The position numbers were made by a program, and so were the translations under genes. A stretch of DNA of 64,000 bases from Methylobacterium sp. NEAU K (lineage in GTDB: Bacteria; Pseudomonadota; Alphaproteobacteria; Rhizobiales; Beijerinckiaceae): assembly GCF_030700285.1 (NCBI RefSeq), contig NZ_JAUYZJ010000020.1, positions 1-64,000 on the forward strand, given 5' to 3'. This document shows, one piece after another, positions 33,380-40,539 of the stretch (position 1 is its first letter; each line of letters starts with the position of its first letter). The notes under the pieces are model-generated. The model was not told where the DNA came from and did no database searches. It saw only the letters and a list, made by a program, of their open reading frames with translations.

Positions 33380-33637
33380 TTAAGCCGCGCGGGCTTGTTT
33401 GGCCCGCGCGCGCCGGGCGACGGTGAACGACACACCCTTCGTGCTCTCGCCGCGGATGCCGAACGAGCGCTTCTCGACGATGCCGATCAGCGGCCGCAGC
33501 TGGCGGATCAGCGACCGGATGCGCCGGCAGTGATGATCGCGCGCGGCAAGGTCGACGTCCTGGCGCCCGGTCGCGCGGAGGCGGCAGAGCGCGAGGCTCT
33601 CCTCTTCGATCGCGGTGACGATAGCGTGGGCGCTCAT
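33380..33637 (-). CDS. Small basic helical protein, 85 aa
   Basis: Starts MSAHAIVTAIEEESLALCRL and has a basic helix (HHCRRIRSLIRQLRPLIGIV) and a basic tail (VARRARAKQARAA). It could bind nucleic acid. It lies downstream of the tRNA-like element and copy A of the 42-bp element. No family recognised. Confidence 0.5.
   Translation of the reverse strand: MSAHAIVTAIEEESLALCRLRATGRQDVDLAARDHHCRRIRSLIRQLRPLIGIVEKRSFGIRGESTKGVSFTVARRARAKQARAA
33387..33409. terminator. Possible bidirectional terminator
   Basis: Stem GCGCGGGC/GCCCGCGC with loop TTGTTTG, placed between convergent genes but partly inside the end of 33380-33637. No T-run on either strand. Confidence 0.4.
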
Positions 33638-33718
33638 TGGGGACCGATCATGACATGGAACACCACCCCCGTTTCGAAGGGCAACGCCTAAGCTGTTGAG
33701 CGGGTTCGTTGAAGTGGA

Positions 33719-33798
33719 TGGCGGCGCTGTCCCGGGATCGAACCAGACTGCGGACGCGACCGGACTCGAACCAGCCATTACCGCACCTGCCCAGCGCC
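33719..33798 (-). ncRNA. 80-nt tRNA-like element
   Basis: Minus strand starts GGCGCTG and ends CAGCGCC-GCCA: a perfect 7-bp acceptor stem, a discriminator base and an encoded CCA. GGTTCGATCC near the 3' end has the T-arm signature, and a CAG/CTG pair brackets a D-loop-like GGTGCGGTAATGG. The middle does not give a clean 5-bp anticodon stem with a 7-base loop, and bases 8-9 are GG, not TA. It is therefore either a decayed tRNA or a tRNA mimic. It lies between a hairpin and the 33637 start. Confidence 0.45.
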
Positions 33799-33813
33799 TC
33801 ACCAGACATGCAA

Positions 33814-33842
33814 ACGCCCGGCGGCCTCTCAGCCCCGGGCGT
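33814..33842 (-). terminator. Hairpin directly after 42-bp element A
   Basis: Stem ACGCCCGG/CCGGGCGT, minus-strand tail TTTGC. It starts six bases downstream of the conserved element. Confidence 0.6.
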
Positions 33843-33847
33843 GCGTC

Positions 33848-33889
33848 TCGCGACTTGAACGAAATGCCGGGTTTTGCCCGTCGGGTCAA
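33848..33889 (-). promoter_or_regulatory. Conserved 42-bp element, copy A
   Basis: Minus strand begins TTGACCCGACGGGCAAAACC, spacer hairpin CGGG/CCCG, and ends GTCGCGA. It starts five bases after the stop codon of the AlbA_2 gene. Confidence 0.6.
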
Positions 33890-33894
33890 GGCAA

Positions 33895-34872
33895 TCAATC
33901 TGCAGGCAGCGTCGACATGAGCCGCCCCAACTCCCGGGAATCAATTTGGAGGTGGTCTTCCGAAGCCTCAACGTTCTCGCAGCCATATCTATAATCAAAA
34001 CCCATGTACCAAGCTTGACTTTCGACGGTACAAATCTTCGGATTGGCTGTATTTGGCCATTCAAACTTAAGTTCGACGCGCATGACGGCTCGCCTCTGAC
34101 CGGGGTGGATATCCGACAACACCGAACCAGAATAGACAGTCCATGTACCTTCATAGATCGGTTTTCCGGAAAATGCTTGATGTACTCCCATCACGCCGGA
34201 TTGGCGCCCGATCATCAGATACGGGCTCTTTGCAGTTATACTAGCAATGTTCCGCAAAAACAGAACAATAATACCTACAAGAGGCCTGCCATTGCCGTCC
34301 ATCATGGAGCCTTGATACTCAATCTCAAGACTTAGCTTCGGGGCGGAAACCCGCTTGAAAGCATCCTCAATATCGTAATGCTCCATCTCGAAAAAGCTGT
34401 CGCCGGCACGTTTAAAGTATTGTTTTTGCCCGCTCGCTTCGGAGCGATGAGGCCGTCGTTCTGAGCGTTCGATGTACATCAGCAGGTAGCCTGATCCAGC
34501 CGCTGTCGCCGAAGGCACCGCATGCAAATGGATGCCATCGTGACGCGGTTGGAGCAGCTGGCCGACCAGAGTGGTGGCCTCCGACAAGAACAGCTCGATT
34601 TGAGCTATTGGAGCGGCGGGCGCTTGAGCGCAATCAACTCCGTCGTGGCCCTTCTCCGCGTTCACGCCCCAGACCAGCAAGCCTCCGGCTGAGTTCGCGA
34701 ACCCAGATACCGCCTTGGCAAGGATCTTCTTATCGTTGCCGTCGAACGAACCCCGGCGTGGATCGCCTTTCTGCTTGAAGTCGAGCTGGACGCCCTCCTG
34801 CATCCGCGCATCAATGAGGCGAAGAATGCCAGCTTCGCCCTCGTGAATCAGCCGATCGTAAAGTTCGCGCAT
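33895..34872 (-). CDS. AlbA_2 (Schlafen-type) domain protein
   Basis: 325 aa; AGGGAG precedes the chosen ATG (MRELYDRLIHEGEAGILRLI). The AlbA_2 domain is at residues 25-150: EGVQLDFKQKGD, KKILAKAVSGFANSAGGLLV with WGVNAEKG, and QKQYFKRAGDSFFEMEHYDI. The C-terminal half is a beta-rich region not assigned to a family. AlbA_2 proteins bind nucleic acid; some fusions are regulators and some act in phage defence. Codon use is visibly less GC-biased than in its neighbours. It is probably a cargo gene; a defence role is inference. Confidence 0.7.
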   Translation of the reverse strand: MRELYDRLIHEGEAGILRLIDARMQEGVQLDFKQKGDPRRGSFDGNDKKILAKAVSGFANSAGGLLVWGVNAEKGHDGVDCAQAPAAPIAQIELFLSEATTLVGQLLQPRHDGIHLHAVPSATAAGSGYLLMYIERSERRPHRSEASGQKQYFKRAGDSFFEMEHYDIEDAFKRVSAPKLSLEIEYQGSMMDGNGRPLVGIIVLFLRNIASITAKSPYLMIGRQSGVMGVHQAFSGKPIYEGTWTVYSGSVLSDIHPGQRRAVMRVELKFEWPNTANPKICTVESQAWYMGFDYRYGCENVEASEDHLQIDSRELGRLMSTLPAD

Positions 34873-34915
34873 GGGCGTCTCCCTGCGTCCATGCTCGTCC
34901 ATCCCTCCGCCCCTG

Positions 34916-35152
34916 TCACGGGTCCGGCCGGTACGGTCGTCGCCAGGCCGCGTAGAACGCCTCGTCCCGCACCCACGTCTCCTGGACCGTCACCGTCGAG
35001 TCGAGCACCTGCTTCCAGAACCGGTGCGCCGAGGCCGTGCGTGCAGACAGCATCCGGTCCGCAGCGAAGCGGTTCAGCCGCTCGTACCGGATGCGAGGAC
35101 GCTTAACGCGCCGATACCCAATCGGGGTCAGATCGCGAGATGGCCGGAACAC
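34916..35152 (-). CDS. Basic hypothetical protein, 78 aa
   Basis: MFRPSRDLTPIGYRRVKRPR, helical middle (DRMLSARTASAHRFWKQVLD), end WVRDEAFYAAWRRPYRPDP. It follows the 35159-36028 gene by six bases, so the two are likely one unit. No family recognised. Confidence 0.45.
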   Translation of the reverse strand: MFRPSRDLTPIGYRRVKRPRIRYERLNRFAADRMLSARTASAHRFWKQVLDSTVTVQETWVRDEAFYAAWRRPYRPDP

Positions 35153-35158
35153 ACGCTG

Positions 35159-36028
35159 TCAGCTCTCCCCACCCACCCGGTATCGCGCTGCCACGATGTC
35201 CCTCACCCGACCGCGCCCGGCAACCGCCCGCTGCACGTCCGCCCTGGCCTGCGGAGCGTAGCGGGCCTCCTCGGCGCCCCAGTATTGCCCCTGGCCGCCC
35301 GGGACGACCCGCCCGCGCTCGTCTGTCTCCTCGCCGGTCTTCTCGCCCTGGAAGAACCGCTCCTGGACGTTCTCGACGCCCTCGGCCGCGAAGTCCTCGT
35401 CGAGGTTCTCCATCAGGATCCGGAAGTGCTCCGCGATGTAGGCCGTGCCGCGGTCGCCGCCCTTGCCGCGGGCCTCGGCGAACTGCGCGAAGGTCTGCCG
35501 GCCAGTGAGCACCTCGTGGAGGAATCGGGCGCCGGGGGCGCCGACGGCGCGGATCACCTTGTCCTTCAGCTTCGCCACCAGCCGGGCGTCGTCGATCGCG
35601 TAGATGACCGACAACTCGTGCGCGATGGTCATGTCCTTCGAGCCTCGGACCCCGAAGTCCATCGAGCCGAGCCGGGCACCAGACGCCCGCTCGAAGATCG
35701 CCTGGACCTGGCGTCCGACCTCGTACTGCGAGACCGTGAGCCGCCCGTGCGAGCGCTCCATCTCGAGCACGTCGACCCGGCGGTTGACCGAGGCCATCGT
35801 GCGCTTGCCGGCCGACCAGGGATCGTCGACCGCCACGGCAGCTGTCTCGACCGGGCCGCGCTTACCGCGCGCAGGCTTCGACAGGGTGCTTCTCGGATCG
35901 AAGGCGAGGCTGTGGTCGTATCGGTCGCCTCGGGGATCCCGGCGCCGTTCCGGCTTCGCGATGCGCTGGTGGGTGTGGATGGCCGGCGAACCGGCGAGGG
36001 TAACGGCCTTGGTCCGGTTCGCTGTCAC
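35159..36028 (-). CDS. Phage early hypothetical protein, 289 aa
   Basis: GTG start chosen because AAGGGG precedes it by six bases; a longer frame from 36106 lacks such a site. The first 70 residues are basic and probably disordered; from ASVNRRVDVLEMERSHGRLT on it is helical (EVGRQVQAIFERASGARLGS; IAHELSVIYAIDDARLVAKL; RGTAYIAEHFRILMENLDED). A DNA-associated role is plausible for a protein of this kind at the edge of the early region. No family recognised with certainty. Confidence 0.5.
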   Translation of the reverse strand: MTANRTKAVTLAGSPAIHTHQRIAKPERRRDPRGDRYDHSLAFDPRSTLSKPARGKRGPVETAAVAVDDPWSAGKRTMASVNRRVDVLEMERSHGRLTVSQYEVGRQVQAIFERASGARLGSMDFGVRGSKDMTIAHELSVIYAIDDARLVAKLKDKVIRAVGAPGARFLHEVLTGRQTFAQFAEARGKGGDRGTAYIAEHFRILMENLDEDFAAEGVENVQERFFQGEKTGEETDERGRVVPGGQGQYWGAEEARYAPQARADVQRAVAGRGRVRDIVAARYRVGGES

Positions 36029-36301
36029 AGACTGCCCCTTAAGCTGGCCGGCGTGCGGCGCCGATCCGCGACACCTTATCTGCGTCCCGTTTTTGGACAC
36101 ACGCAAGCCCGTTCTCTGCGGCTCCGTGATGAAGTTCCGATAGGCACACCGTCTCCGAACGAAGCGAGTTCTTGTACTGCTTTCGTTGCTCCATACCAGC
36201 CAAATGTGTCATCCAGGCAATATATCGCGCATTGCAGCTGTTCGTATATTATCATTCGGATCCTGTTGATTCTTTGTATTGATTTAAAACGGAGAATACG
36301 A
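36029..36301. promoter_or_regulatory. Divergent, increasingly AT-rich intergenic region
   Basis: It runs from the GTG of 36028 (minus) to the ATG of 36302 (plus). Its right half (TATATCGCGCATTGCAGC... TTGATTTAAAACGG) is AT-rich and probably carries the promoter of the foreign gene 36302-36883. Confidence 0.4.
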
Positions 36302-36883
36302 ATGGATGGCCAAGCGACCGATAAGTTGCACTTGTGGCCAGCCGAATTTACGTGGCCTATCGGTTTGGCTTTGGATATCGGCAATGTATTAATGATCGCC
36401 GTGACGTCTGTTGCTGTTTATGTAGCATGGAGAACGTGGTCTCACGAGAAGGAAAAGGACAGAAATGAATTTATAAAACTTCGTCAGCAAGAACTAAATG
36501 CAAGAAAATTAGAACAAGAATCTTCATCCAAGCGCTTATACATGGATTATATGCTGCTTTCGTTTAATAACCCAAAATTTTCAGTCGGAAGATATGACGA
36601 TAAAGATGAGGTTGAAGTAGCAAGATACGATACTTATCTTTCGATCGTTTTCTGGAGTCTGGATGAATATTTACAAACAGAAAACGATAAATTCTGCGAG
36701 TACGTTCTCGAGGGCGAAGCGACGACTCATTACGAATATGTTCGAAAGTGGCTTCACAAGGAAATGGCCGCCGAAGGTTACAGAGACGGGTACAGCGCGA
36801 AATTTCTTAATATCCTCGATCGAACGATCAAGAAAATTGAAGACGATAAACAGCGAGACGAGGCCCAGTCTCCCGAGCAGTGA
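36302..36883 (+). CDS. AT-rich foreign gene: membrane-anchored coiled-coil protein
   Basis: 193 aa with GGAG before the ATG. Membrane helix at about residues 18-42 (IGLALDIGNVLMIAVTSVAV), coiled coil (EKEKDRNEFIKLRQQELNAR, about residues 50-75), then a soluble domain (YMDYMLLSFNNPKFSVGRYD; LSIVFWSLDEYLQTENDKFC). Codons are AT-rich, clearly unlike neighbours. This TM + coil + helical-domain layout resembles many uncharacterised proteins of defence-type islands, but no family is named. Recent transfer is likely. Confidence 0.65.
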   Translation: MDGQATDKLHLWPAEFTWPIGLALDIGNVLMIAVTSVAVYVAWRTWSHEKEKDRNEFIKLRQQELNARKLEQESSSKRLYMDYMLLSFNNPKFSVGRYDDKDEVEVARYDTYLSIVFWSLDEYLQTENDKFCEYVLEGEATTHYEYVRKWLHKEMAAEGYRDGYSAKFLNILDRTIKKIEDDKQRDEAQSPEQ

Positions 36884-36903
36884 TCATAAAAGCATGGTCG
36901 CTG

Positions 36904-37284
36904 CTATCGGGAATTTCGTTCGTTCCAGGCGTTCGCGAGCCGCTCGCAGGCGCGCTTCCGGCGCCGGTCGAAGGTGCGCCGCCAGATCCCGACCTCGTTG
37001 CAGTAATCCGTTACGGTGCCCCCGGGAACGTCCCGCAGCAGCCGGAGCCGCCGGTGGCGCTTTATCCGCCGCCGCGCCGTGGCCCGGGCCCAGGTGAGCA
37101 GCGCGATCCGCTCCTCGCTGCCGCGCCCAAGGACCTCGCCCGAGAACACGACCCAATCAAACGTCGCCCGCATCTCCTCCGGATCGTTCGGCTGCAGCCT
37201 GTTCGGCCGGACGCTGAAGATGCCCGAGCTGGTGAAGGCCATGAACGCAGCCACCAGCCACCGCTCGACGTCGTGGCAGGTCAT
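36904..37284 (-). CDS. DUF6362-like phage protein, possible regulator
   Basis: 126 aa from MTCHDVERWLVAAFMAFTSS (a start 45 bases upstream is possible). The C-terminal half has a helix-turn-helix feel: EERIALLTWARATARRRIKR, then GGTVTDYCNEVGIWRRTFDR with RRRKRACERLANAW. This matches DUF6362-type proteins found in alphaproteobacterial prophages, which resemble sigma-like or late-gene regulators. It is the last gene of the leftward early operon. Confidence 0.55.
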   Translation of the reverse strand: MTCHDVERWLVAAFMAFTSSGIFSVRPNRLQPNDPEEMRATFDWVVFSGEVLGRGSEERIALLTWARATARRRIKRHRRLRLLRDVPGGTVTDYCNEVGIWRRTFDRRRKRACERLANAWNERNSR

Positions 37285-37365
37285 CGCCGGCGCAGGCAGG
37301 TCTCGTCCAGGGATACGCTGCACCATCACGCGTGCCGGTGATCCCGGCGGTTCTCCTGCCTCGCT

Positions 37366-37569
37366 CTAACGCGCCTGAGGCGCTCCCAGACCGTCCCCGA
37401 ACTTCGGCGAGCAGGACCAGCGCACGGTCGTGTACCAGCCGCCCAGGCGCTTCTCGGCCTGCCTGCCGGCTTCCTCGCACGCCGCGGACGTGCCGTACTC
37501 CGCGGTTGCCATCGTCATGCCGGTCGAGGTCGAGGCCGTCGCGAGGTAGATGATCAGGATCGTCGCCAT
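37366..37569 (-). CDS. Small exported or membrane protein, 67 aa
   Basis: MATILIIYLATASTSTGMTM as a short hydrophobic start, then ATAEYGTSAACEEAGRQAEK and WYTTVRWSCSPKFGDG. A Cys pair and a short export-like start are typical of small phage envelope-associated proteins. No family recognised. Confidence 0.45.
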   Translation of the reverse strand: MATILIIYLATASTSTGMTMATAEYGTSAACEEAGRQAEKRLGGWYTTVRWSCSPKFGDGLGAPQAR

Positions 37570-37591
37570 GGGCTCCTCTCGGCTGGTGGAT

Positions 37592-37837
37592 TCACGCGGC
37601 CTGCCCGACCGCCGAATTCGGCGCCGCGACCATCGCCTCGACAGCCGCCCGGCACTCCAGATCGCCGCACGACCACAGGCCGTCCGAGCGCCCGCGGAGC
37701 ACGCCGAAGCCGAACGAGGCGCCGAACACCCCGCAGGCGGCGCAGCTGCGCTCAGCCGGGCGGTTGGCCTTCTCCTCAGCCGCCTTCCGCGCCGCCTCGC
37801 GCTGGCGCAGCTCGGCCTTCCAGAGGTCCGGCCTCAC
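37592..37837 (-). CDS. Small zinc-ribbon-like protein, 81 aa
   Basis: A basic helix (AELRQREAARKAAEEKANRP) followed by SCAACGVFGASFGFGVLRGR and LWSCGDLECRAAVEAMV: four Cys as CxxC...CxxxxC suggest zinc binding. ATGA overlap with the upstream gene 37834-38583. Probably a nucleic-acid-associated early protein. Confidence 0.5.
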   Translation of the reverse strand: MRPDLWKAELRQREAARKAAEEKANRPAERSCAACGVFGASFGFGVLRGRSDGLWSCGDLECRAAVEAMVAAPNSAVGQAA

Positions 37838-38583
37838 GGCGCGCCTCCCGTGTGTCCATGCCGAGAGTCGATGCGCGCGATCAGGCGGCCGATCTCCGGC
37901 CCGCGGCCAGCCTCCCGGAGGCGCGCAAGGTCCTCGTGCAGCTTCGCCTCGTGCGCCCTGGCGATCTCGGCTGGCGTCTCGGGCCGGTGCCGCCTGGGCT
38001 CGGCCTGCCGCATGCGCTGGAGATGCGCCTCCGCGGCCCGGGCGACCTCATCGCGCTGGGCCGCCGTCGGCACGTCGTAGACCTCGGCATCGAGCACGCG
38101 GCGGAGGTGCAGCAGTCGCGTCCTGAGCGGGATGAGACCCTCGCGGACCTCGGCCGCGAACTCGGCCGGCGACGGGCGGAATCGCTTCGACCAGGGCCGC
38201 AGCGTCTGGCCGGACCGGAACCGCTCGGCCGCGGCGTGAATCGCCGCCAGCGGCAGGGCCTTCAGCGCCGACACATATTCCCCGACTAGCACCTCGTTCT
38301 CGTCGTCGCCGCGCCCGCGCCCCTGCTCGAATCCCAGGAGCACCCGGGTCACGACCGTGTCGACATGGGCGGGATTCGAGGAGGCGGACAGCTCAGCGTT
38401 AAGCCGCTCGGCGACTGCGGAGAGCTGCTGCCGCTCGGTGGTCGAGACCGCCCTGTCCCGCCGCACGCAGTAGCGGGTCGGAAGGACGGGATGGACCTCC
38501 AGCCTGCCATGCAGTGCCGAGATCCTCGCCTCGACTTGGGCCGGCGTCAGGGTCGTTCGCGTCGATGGAAGGCGGTTCGACAT
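37834..38583 (-). CDS. Early hypothetical protein, 249 aa, helical
   Basis: Starts MSNRLPSTRTTLTPAQVEAR with GGGAG upstream. Recognisable blocks: VLLGFEQGRGRGDDENEVLV, YVSALKALPLAAIHAAAERF, RPWSKRFRPSPAEFAAEVRE, and a long charged C-terminal helix. The RFRPSPAEF block resembles helix-rich replication-associated phage proteins, but no family can be assigned. Its 5' 185 bases overlap the 38399-39250 gene in another frame. Confidence 0.5.
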   Translation of the reverse strand: MSNRLPSTRTTLTPAQVEARISALHGRLEVHPVLPTRYCVRRDRAVSTTERQQLSAVAERLNAELSASSNPAHVDTVVTRVLLGFEQGRGRGDDENEVLVGEYVSALKALPLAAIHAAAERFRSGQTLRPWSKRFRPSPAEFAAEVREGLIPLRTRLLHLRRVLDAEVYDVPTAAQRDEVARAAEAHLQRMRQAEPRRHRPETPAEIARAHEAKLHEDLARLREAGRGPEIGRLIARIDSRHGHTGGAP

Positions 38584-39250
38584 CGTAGGCTCCCGTCAGG
38601 GATTCGGCACGTTGGCGGATGAGGCGAGCGGCGAGGCCGGTCGGTGTGGGCTGGAAGGGGCGGCCGCGGTCAGGGCGACGGCCCAACGCCTCGCGACGGG
38701 CCTGGAGGCGCCGGTCGACCCAGCTCGAGAAATCTGCCAGCTCGCGTCCGTCCGCCTCCTCGATGAGGCCGAGCACCACCATCGCCTCGTCGTGGGCGAT
38801 CGCCAGCCAGTGGCCGATCAGGGCGCGCGCTGAGTGCTGGGACCGGCCGGTGTTGGCGCAGATCAGCGCGATGCCCCGGGTCATCAGCACCCGGCGGACG
38901 CTCAGGCCCTCGACACCCTCGACCGCGCCAGCGCCGCCAGCCTGCCCGACGTCGTCGGCCGACCCGTCAGGGTCGGAACCGGGGGTTGGGGAGGGGTTAA
39001 GGGGTGGGGGTGGAGGTGCAGGAGGAGGGGGCGGACCATCCGGGGAGGGGACGGGGGGTAACGTGCCGTCCGCGGTGTCACGTGACTTCACGTGACGCGT
39101 GCGTCCCTGGCGGACCCGGTCGGAGATCCGGCGCTTCTCGATCGCCTCGACGGCGACCTGCGCGCGGGCAAGCTCCATAGCGACGCGCTGGAGCAGCTCG
39201 GGATCAAGGCCGGCGCGGGCCAGATCGGCGATGAGGGTTGGATCGCTCAT
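38399..39250 (-). CDS. Early phage protein with Pro-rich linker, possible replication protein
   Basis: 283 aa. N-terminal MSDPTLIADLARAGLDPELL with a basic helix (AIEKRRISDRVRQGRTRHVK), a Pro-rich linker at about residues 70-95, then LMTRGIALICANTGRSQHSA, ARALIGHWLAIAHDEAMVVL and FSSWVDRRLQARREALGRRP. The last 60 residues coincide with the start of 37834-38583 in another frame and have a less protein-like composition. N-termini of this sort occur in alphaproteobacterial prophage replication modules; assignment is tentative. Confidence 0.5.
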   Translation of the reverse strand: MSDPTLIADLARAGLDPELLQRVAMELARAQVAVEAIEKRRISDRVRQGRTRHVKSRDTADGTLPPVPSPDGPPPPPAPPPPPLNPSPTPGSDPDGSADDVGQAGGAGAVEGVEGLSVRRVLMTRGIALICANTGRSQHSARALIGHWLAIAHDEAMVVLGLIEEADGRELADFSSWVDRRLQARREALGRRPDRGRPFQPTPTGLAARLIRQRAESLTGAYDVEPPSIDANDPDAGPSRGEDLGTAWQAGGPSRPSDPLLRAAGQGGLDHRAAAALRSRRAA

Positions 39251-39254
39251 CGGC

Positions 39255-39872
39255 CTACTCCGCCGCCATAGGCATGGGACCGGGCGCGTGATCGGCCTCG
39301 GTGAAGTCCTCCCAGGACATGCGGCTGAGCTGCGTCGGGCCGCGGTGGGAGACGTCCCAGACGAACCACGCGAAGGCCATGTTCGAGGAGGCCTTCGGTC
39401 CCTCCCAGCCGTCCCGGTGCATCATCGGCAGGCGCTTGCGGAAGCAATACACCCGGGCCAGCGTGCCGGTGTCGAGGATAGAGCCGCGTGAGATGCTCTC
39501 GTAGAACGAGAACCGCAGCAGCATCATGACCCGCGGGCAAAGCCGCACCGCCTGCTCCACGAAGGCGCGCGCGTCCTTGTAGGGCGGGTTCGTGAGGATG
39601 CAGTCGATGCCCTCAGGCACCTCCTCGAACTTCAGGAAGTCGAGGCCCGAGACCTGCCCCTTCCAGCCATAGTCGACGAGGTCGGTGGCCAGGACCTCAT
39701 GGCCGGCCGCGCAGAGCTCGCGCACGATGGCGCCGGGCCCGCAGGCCGGCTCCCAGATCCGCTGCGGCAGCCACTCGATCGCCATCAGCGCGCGCACGGC
39801 CACGGCCGGCGTCTCGTAGAGGTCGTTCCCACGCTCCGAGAGCGCGTGCGCCTTGTTCTCGCGGTGGCTCAC
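39255..39872 (-). CDS. Orphan DNA adenine-methyltransferase-like protein
   Basis: 205 aa, GTG start overlapping the previous stop (GTGA). SAM-binding motif WEPACGPGAIVRELCAAG (residues 40-57), acidic ATDLVDYG, and the catalytic motif CILTNPPYKDA with NPPY at residues 95-98, pointing to amino methylation of adenine (or cytosine N4). The C-terminal half includes MMLLRFSFYESISRGSILDT and FAWFVWDVSHRGPTQLSRMS. No restriction enzyme lies beside it, so it is an orphan enzyme, perhaps protecting phage DNA. Confidence 0.75.
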   Translation of the reverse strand: MSHRENKAHALSERGNDLYETPAVAVRALMAIEWLPQRIWEPACGPGAIVRELCAAGHEVLATDLVDYGWKGQVSGLDFLKFEEVPEGIDCILTNPPYKDARAFVEQAVRLCPRVMMLLRFSFYESISRGSILDTGTLARVYCFRKRLPMMHRDGWEGPKASSNMAFAWFVWDVSHRGPTQLSRMSWEDFTEADHAPGPMPMAAE

Positions 39873-40069
39873 GCGGCAGCCCTCCGCCGAACCGAGGGGA
39901 GCATCTGCGCCGGCACCAGCATCACGCCGCGATCCAGGCGCGGCGTCAGCTCCGAGCCGTCCGGGTGGAAGGCCCGCTCGCAGACGCGCATGGATTCGGC
40001 CGCGTCGAGCGCGTCGCCATAGGTGCCGCGGAACAGGGCGCGGCCAGACTGGAGGAGTAGCCATGTCAT
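39869..40069 (-). CDS. Small hypothetical protein, 66 aa
   Basis: MTWLLLQSGRALFRGTYGDA, then AAESMRVCERAFHPDGSELT and VMLVPAQMLPSVRRRAAA. GTGA and ATGA overlaps join it to the methyltransferase and RusA genes. Unknown function. Confidence 0.5.
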   Translation of the reverse strand: MTWLLLQSGRALFRGTYGDALDAAESMRVCERAFHPDGSELTPRLDRGVMLVPAQMLPSVRRRAAA

Positions 40070-40524
40070 GCCGCCGCCCTCACGGCTTGCAGCTCTAGGG
40101 CCGTGACCTGGATCACCAGCTCCGGCGTCTCGCCGTAGAATTTGCGGACGACGCCATCGACCACGGAGGCGTCATCCGCCCAGACGACGTGGTTCAGCGC
40201 GTCGATGACCTTGGCGATGTTGTCCCAGTCGGGCTTCGTCGTGGGCCGCAGGCGGCGCTCTATGGCGTCCTGCCGCTTGCGCTTCGACCAGCTTGCCGGG
40301 ATCGGCATGGTGGCGAAGATCCGGACCTCCAGCGGTCCGGCGAGGAGGGGGCGCCCGCGCATGACGGCGCCGGCTGCGAGGCGCAGGGCGCTCTCGTAGG
40401 CCTCGGTCTTCTGATCGGGATGAGAGTGGATGCGCGCCAGTCCTCCCCGATGGACGAGCTGCGCACGGTGCCGGCCCTTCCCGCGAGGGGCTCCGGGCAG
40501 GCGGATGATGACGGTATCGGACAC
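40066..40524 (-). CDS. rusA: RusA-family Holliday junction resolvase
   Basis: 152 aa. Starts MSDTVIIRLPGAPRGKGRHR; the active-site region TTKPDWDNIAKVIDALNHVV followed by WADDASVV carries the acidic residues Asp99, Asp101, Asp108, Asp117 and Asp118 expected for RusA, which cuts four-way junctions as a dimer. Length fits the family. It sits in the leftward early operon between a small unknown gene and the 40540 gene. Confidence 0.85.
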   Translation of the reverse strand: MSDTVIIRLPGAPRGKGRHRAQLVHRGGLARIHSHPDQKTEAYESALRLAAGAVMRGRPLLAGPLEVRIFATMPIPASWSKRKRQDAIERRLRPTTKPDWDNIAKVIDALNHVVWADDASVVDGVVRKFYGETPELVIQVTALELQAVRAAA

Positions 40525-40539
40525 CGCGCGCCTCCAGGC

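Noticed and set aside
33719..33798. Calling the tRNA-like element a standard tRNA
   Set aside because: Acceptor and T-arm features are good, but no normal anticodon arm or T8-A9 could be placed by hand, so no amino acid can be assigned.
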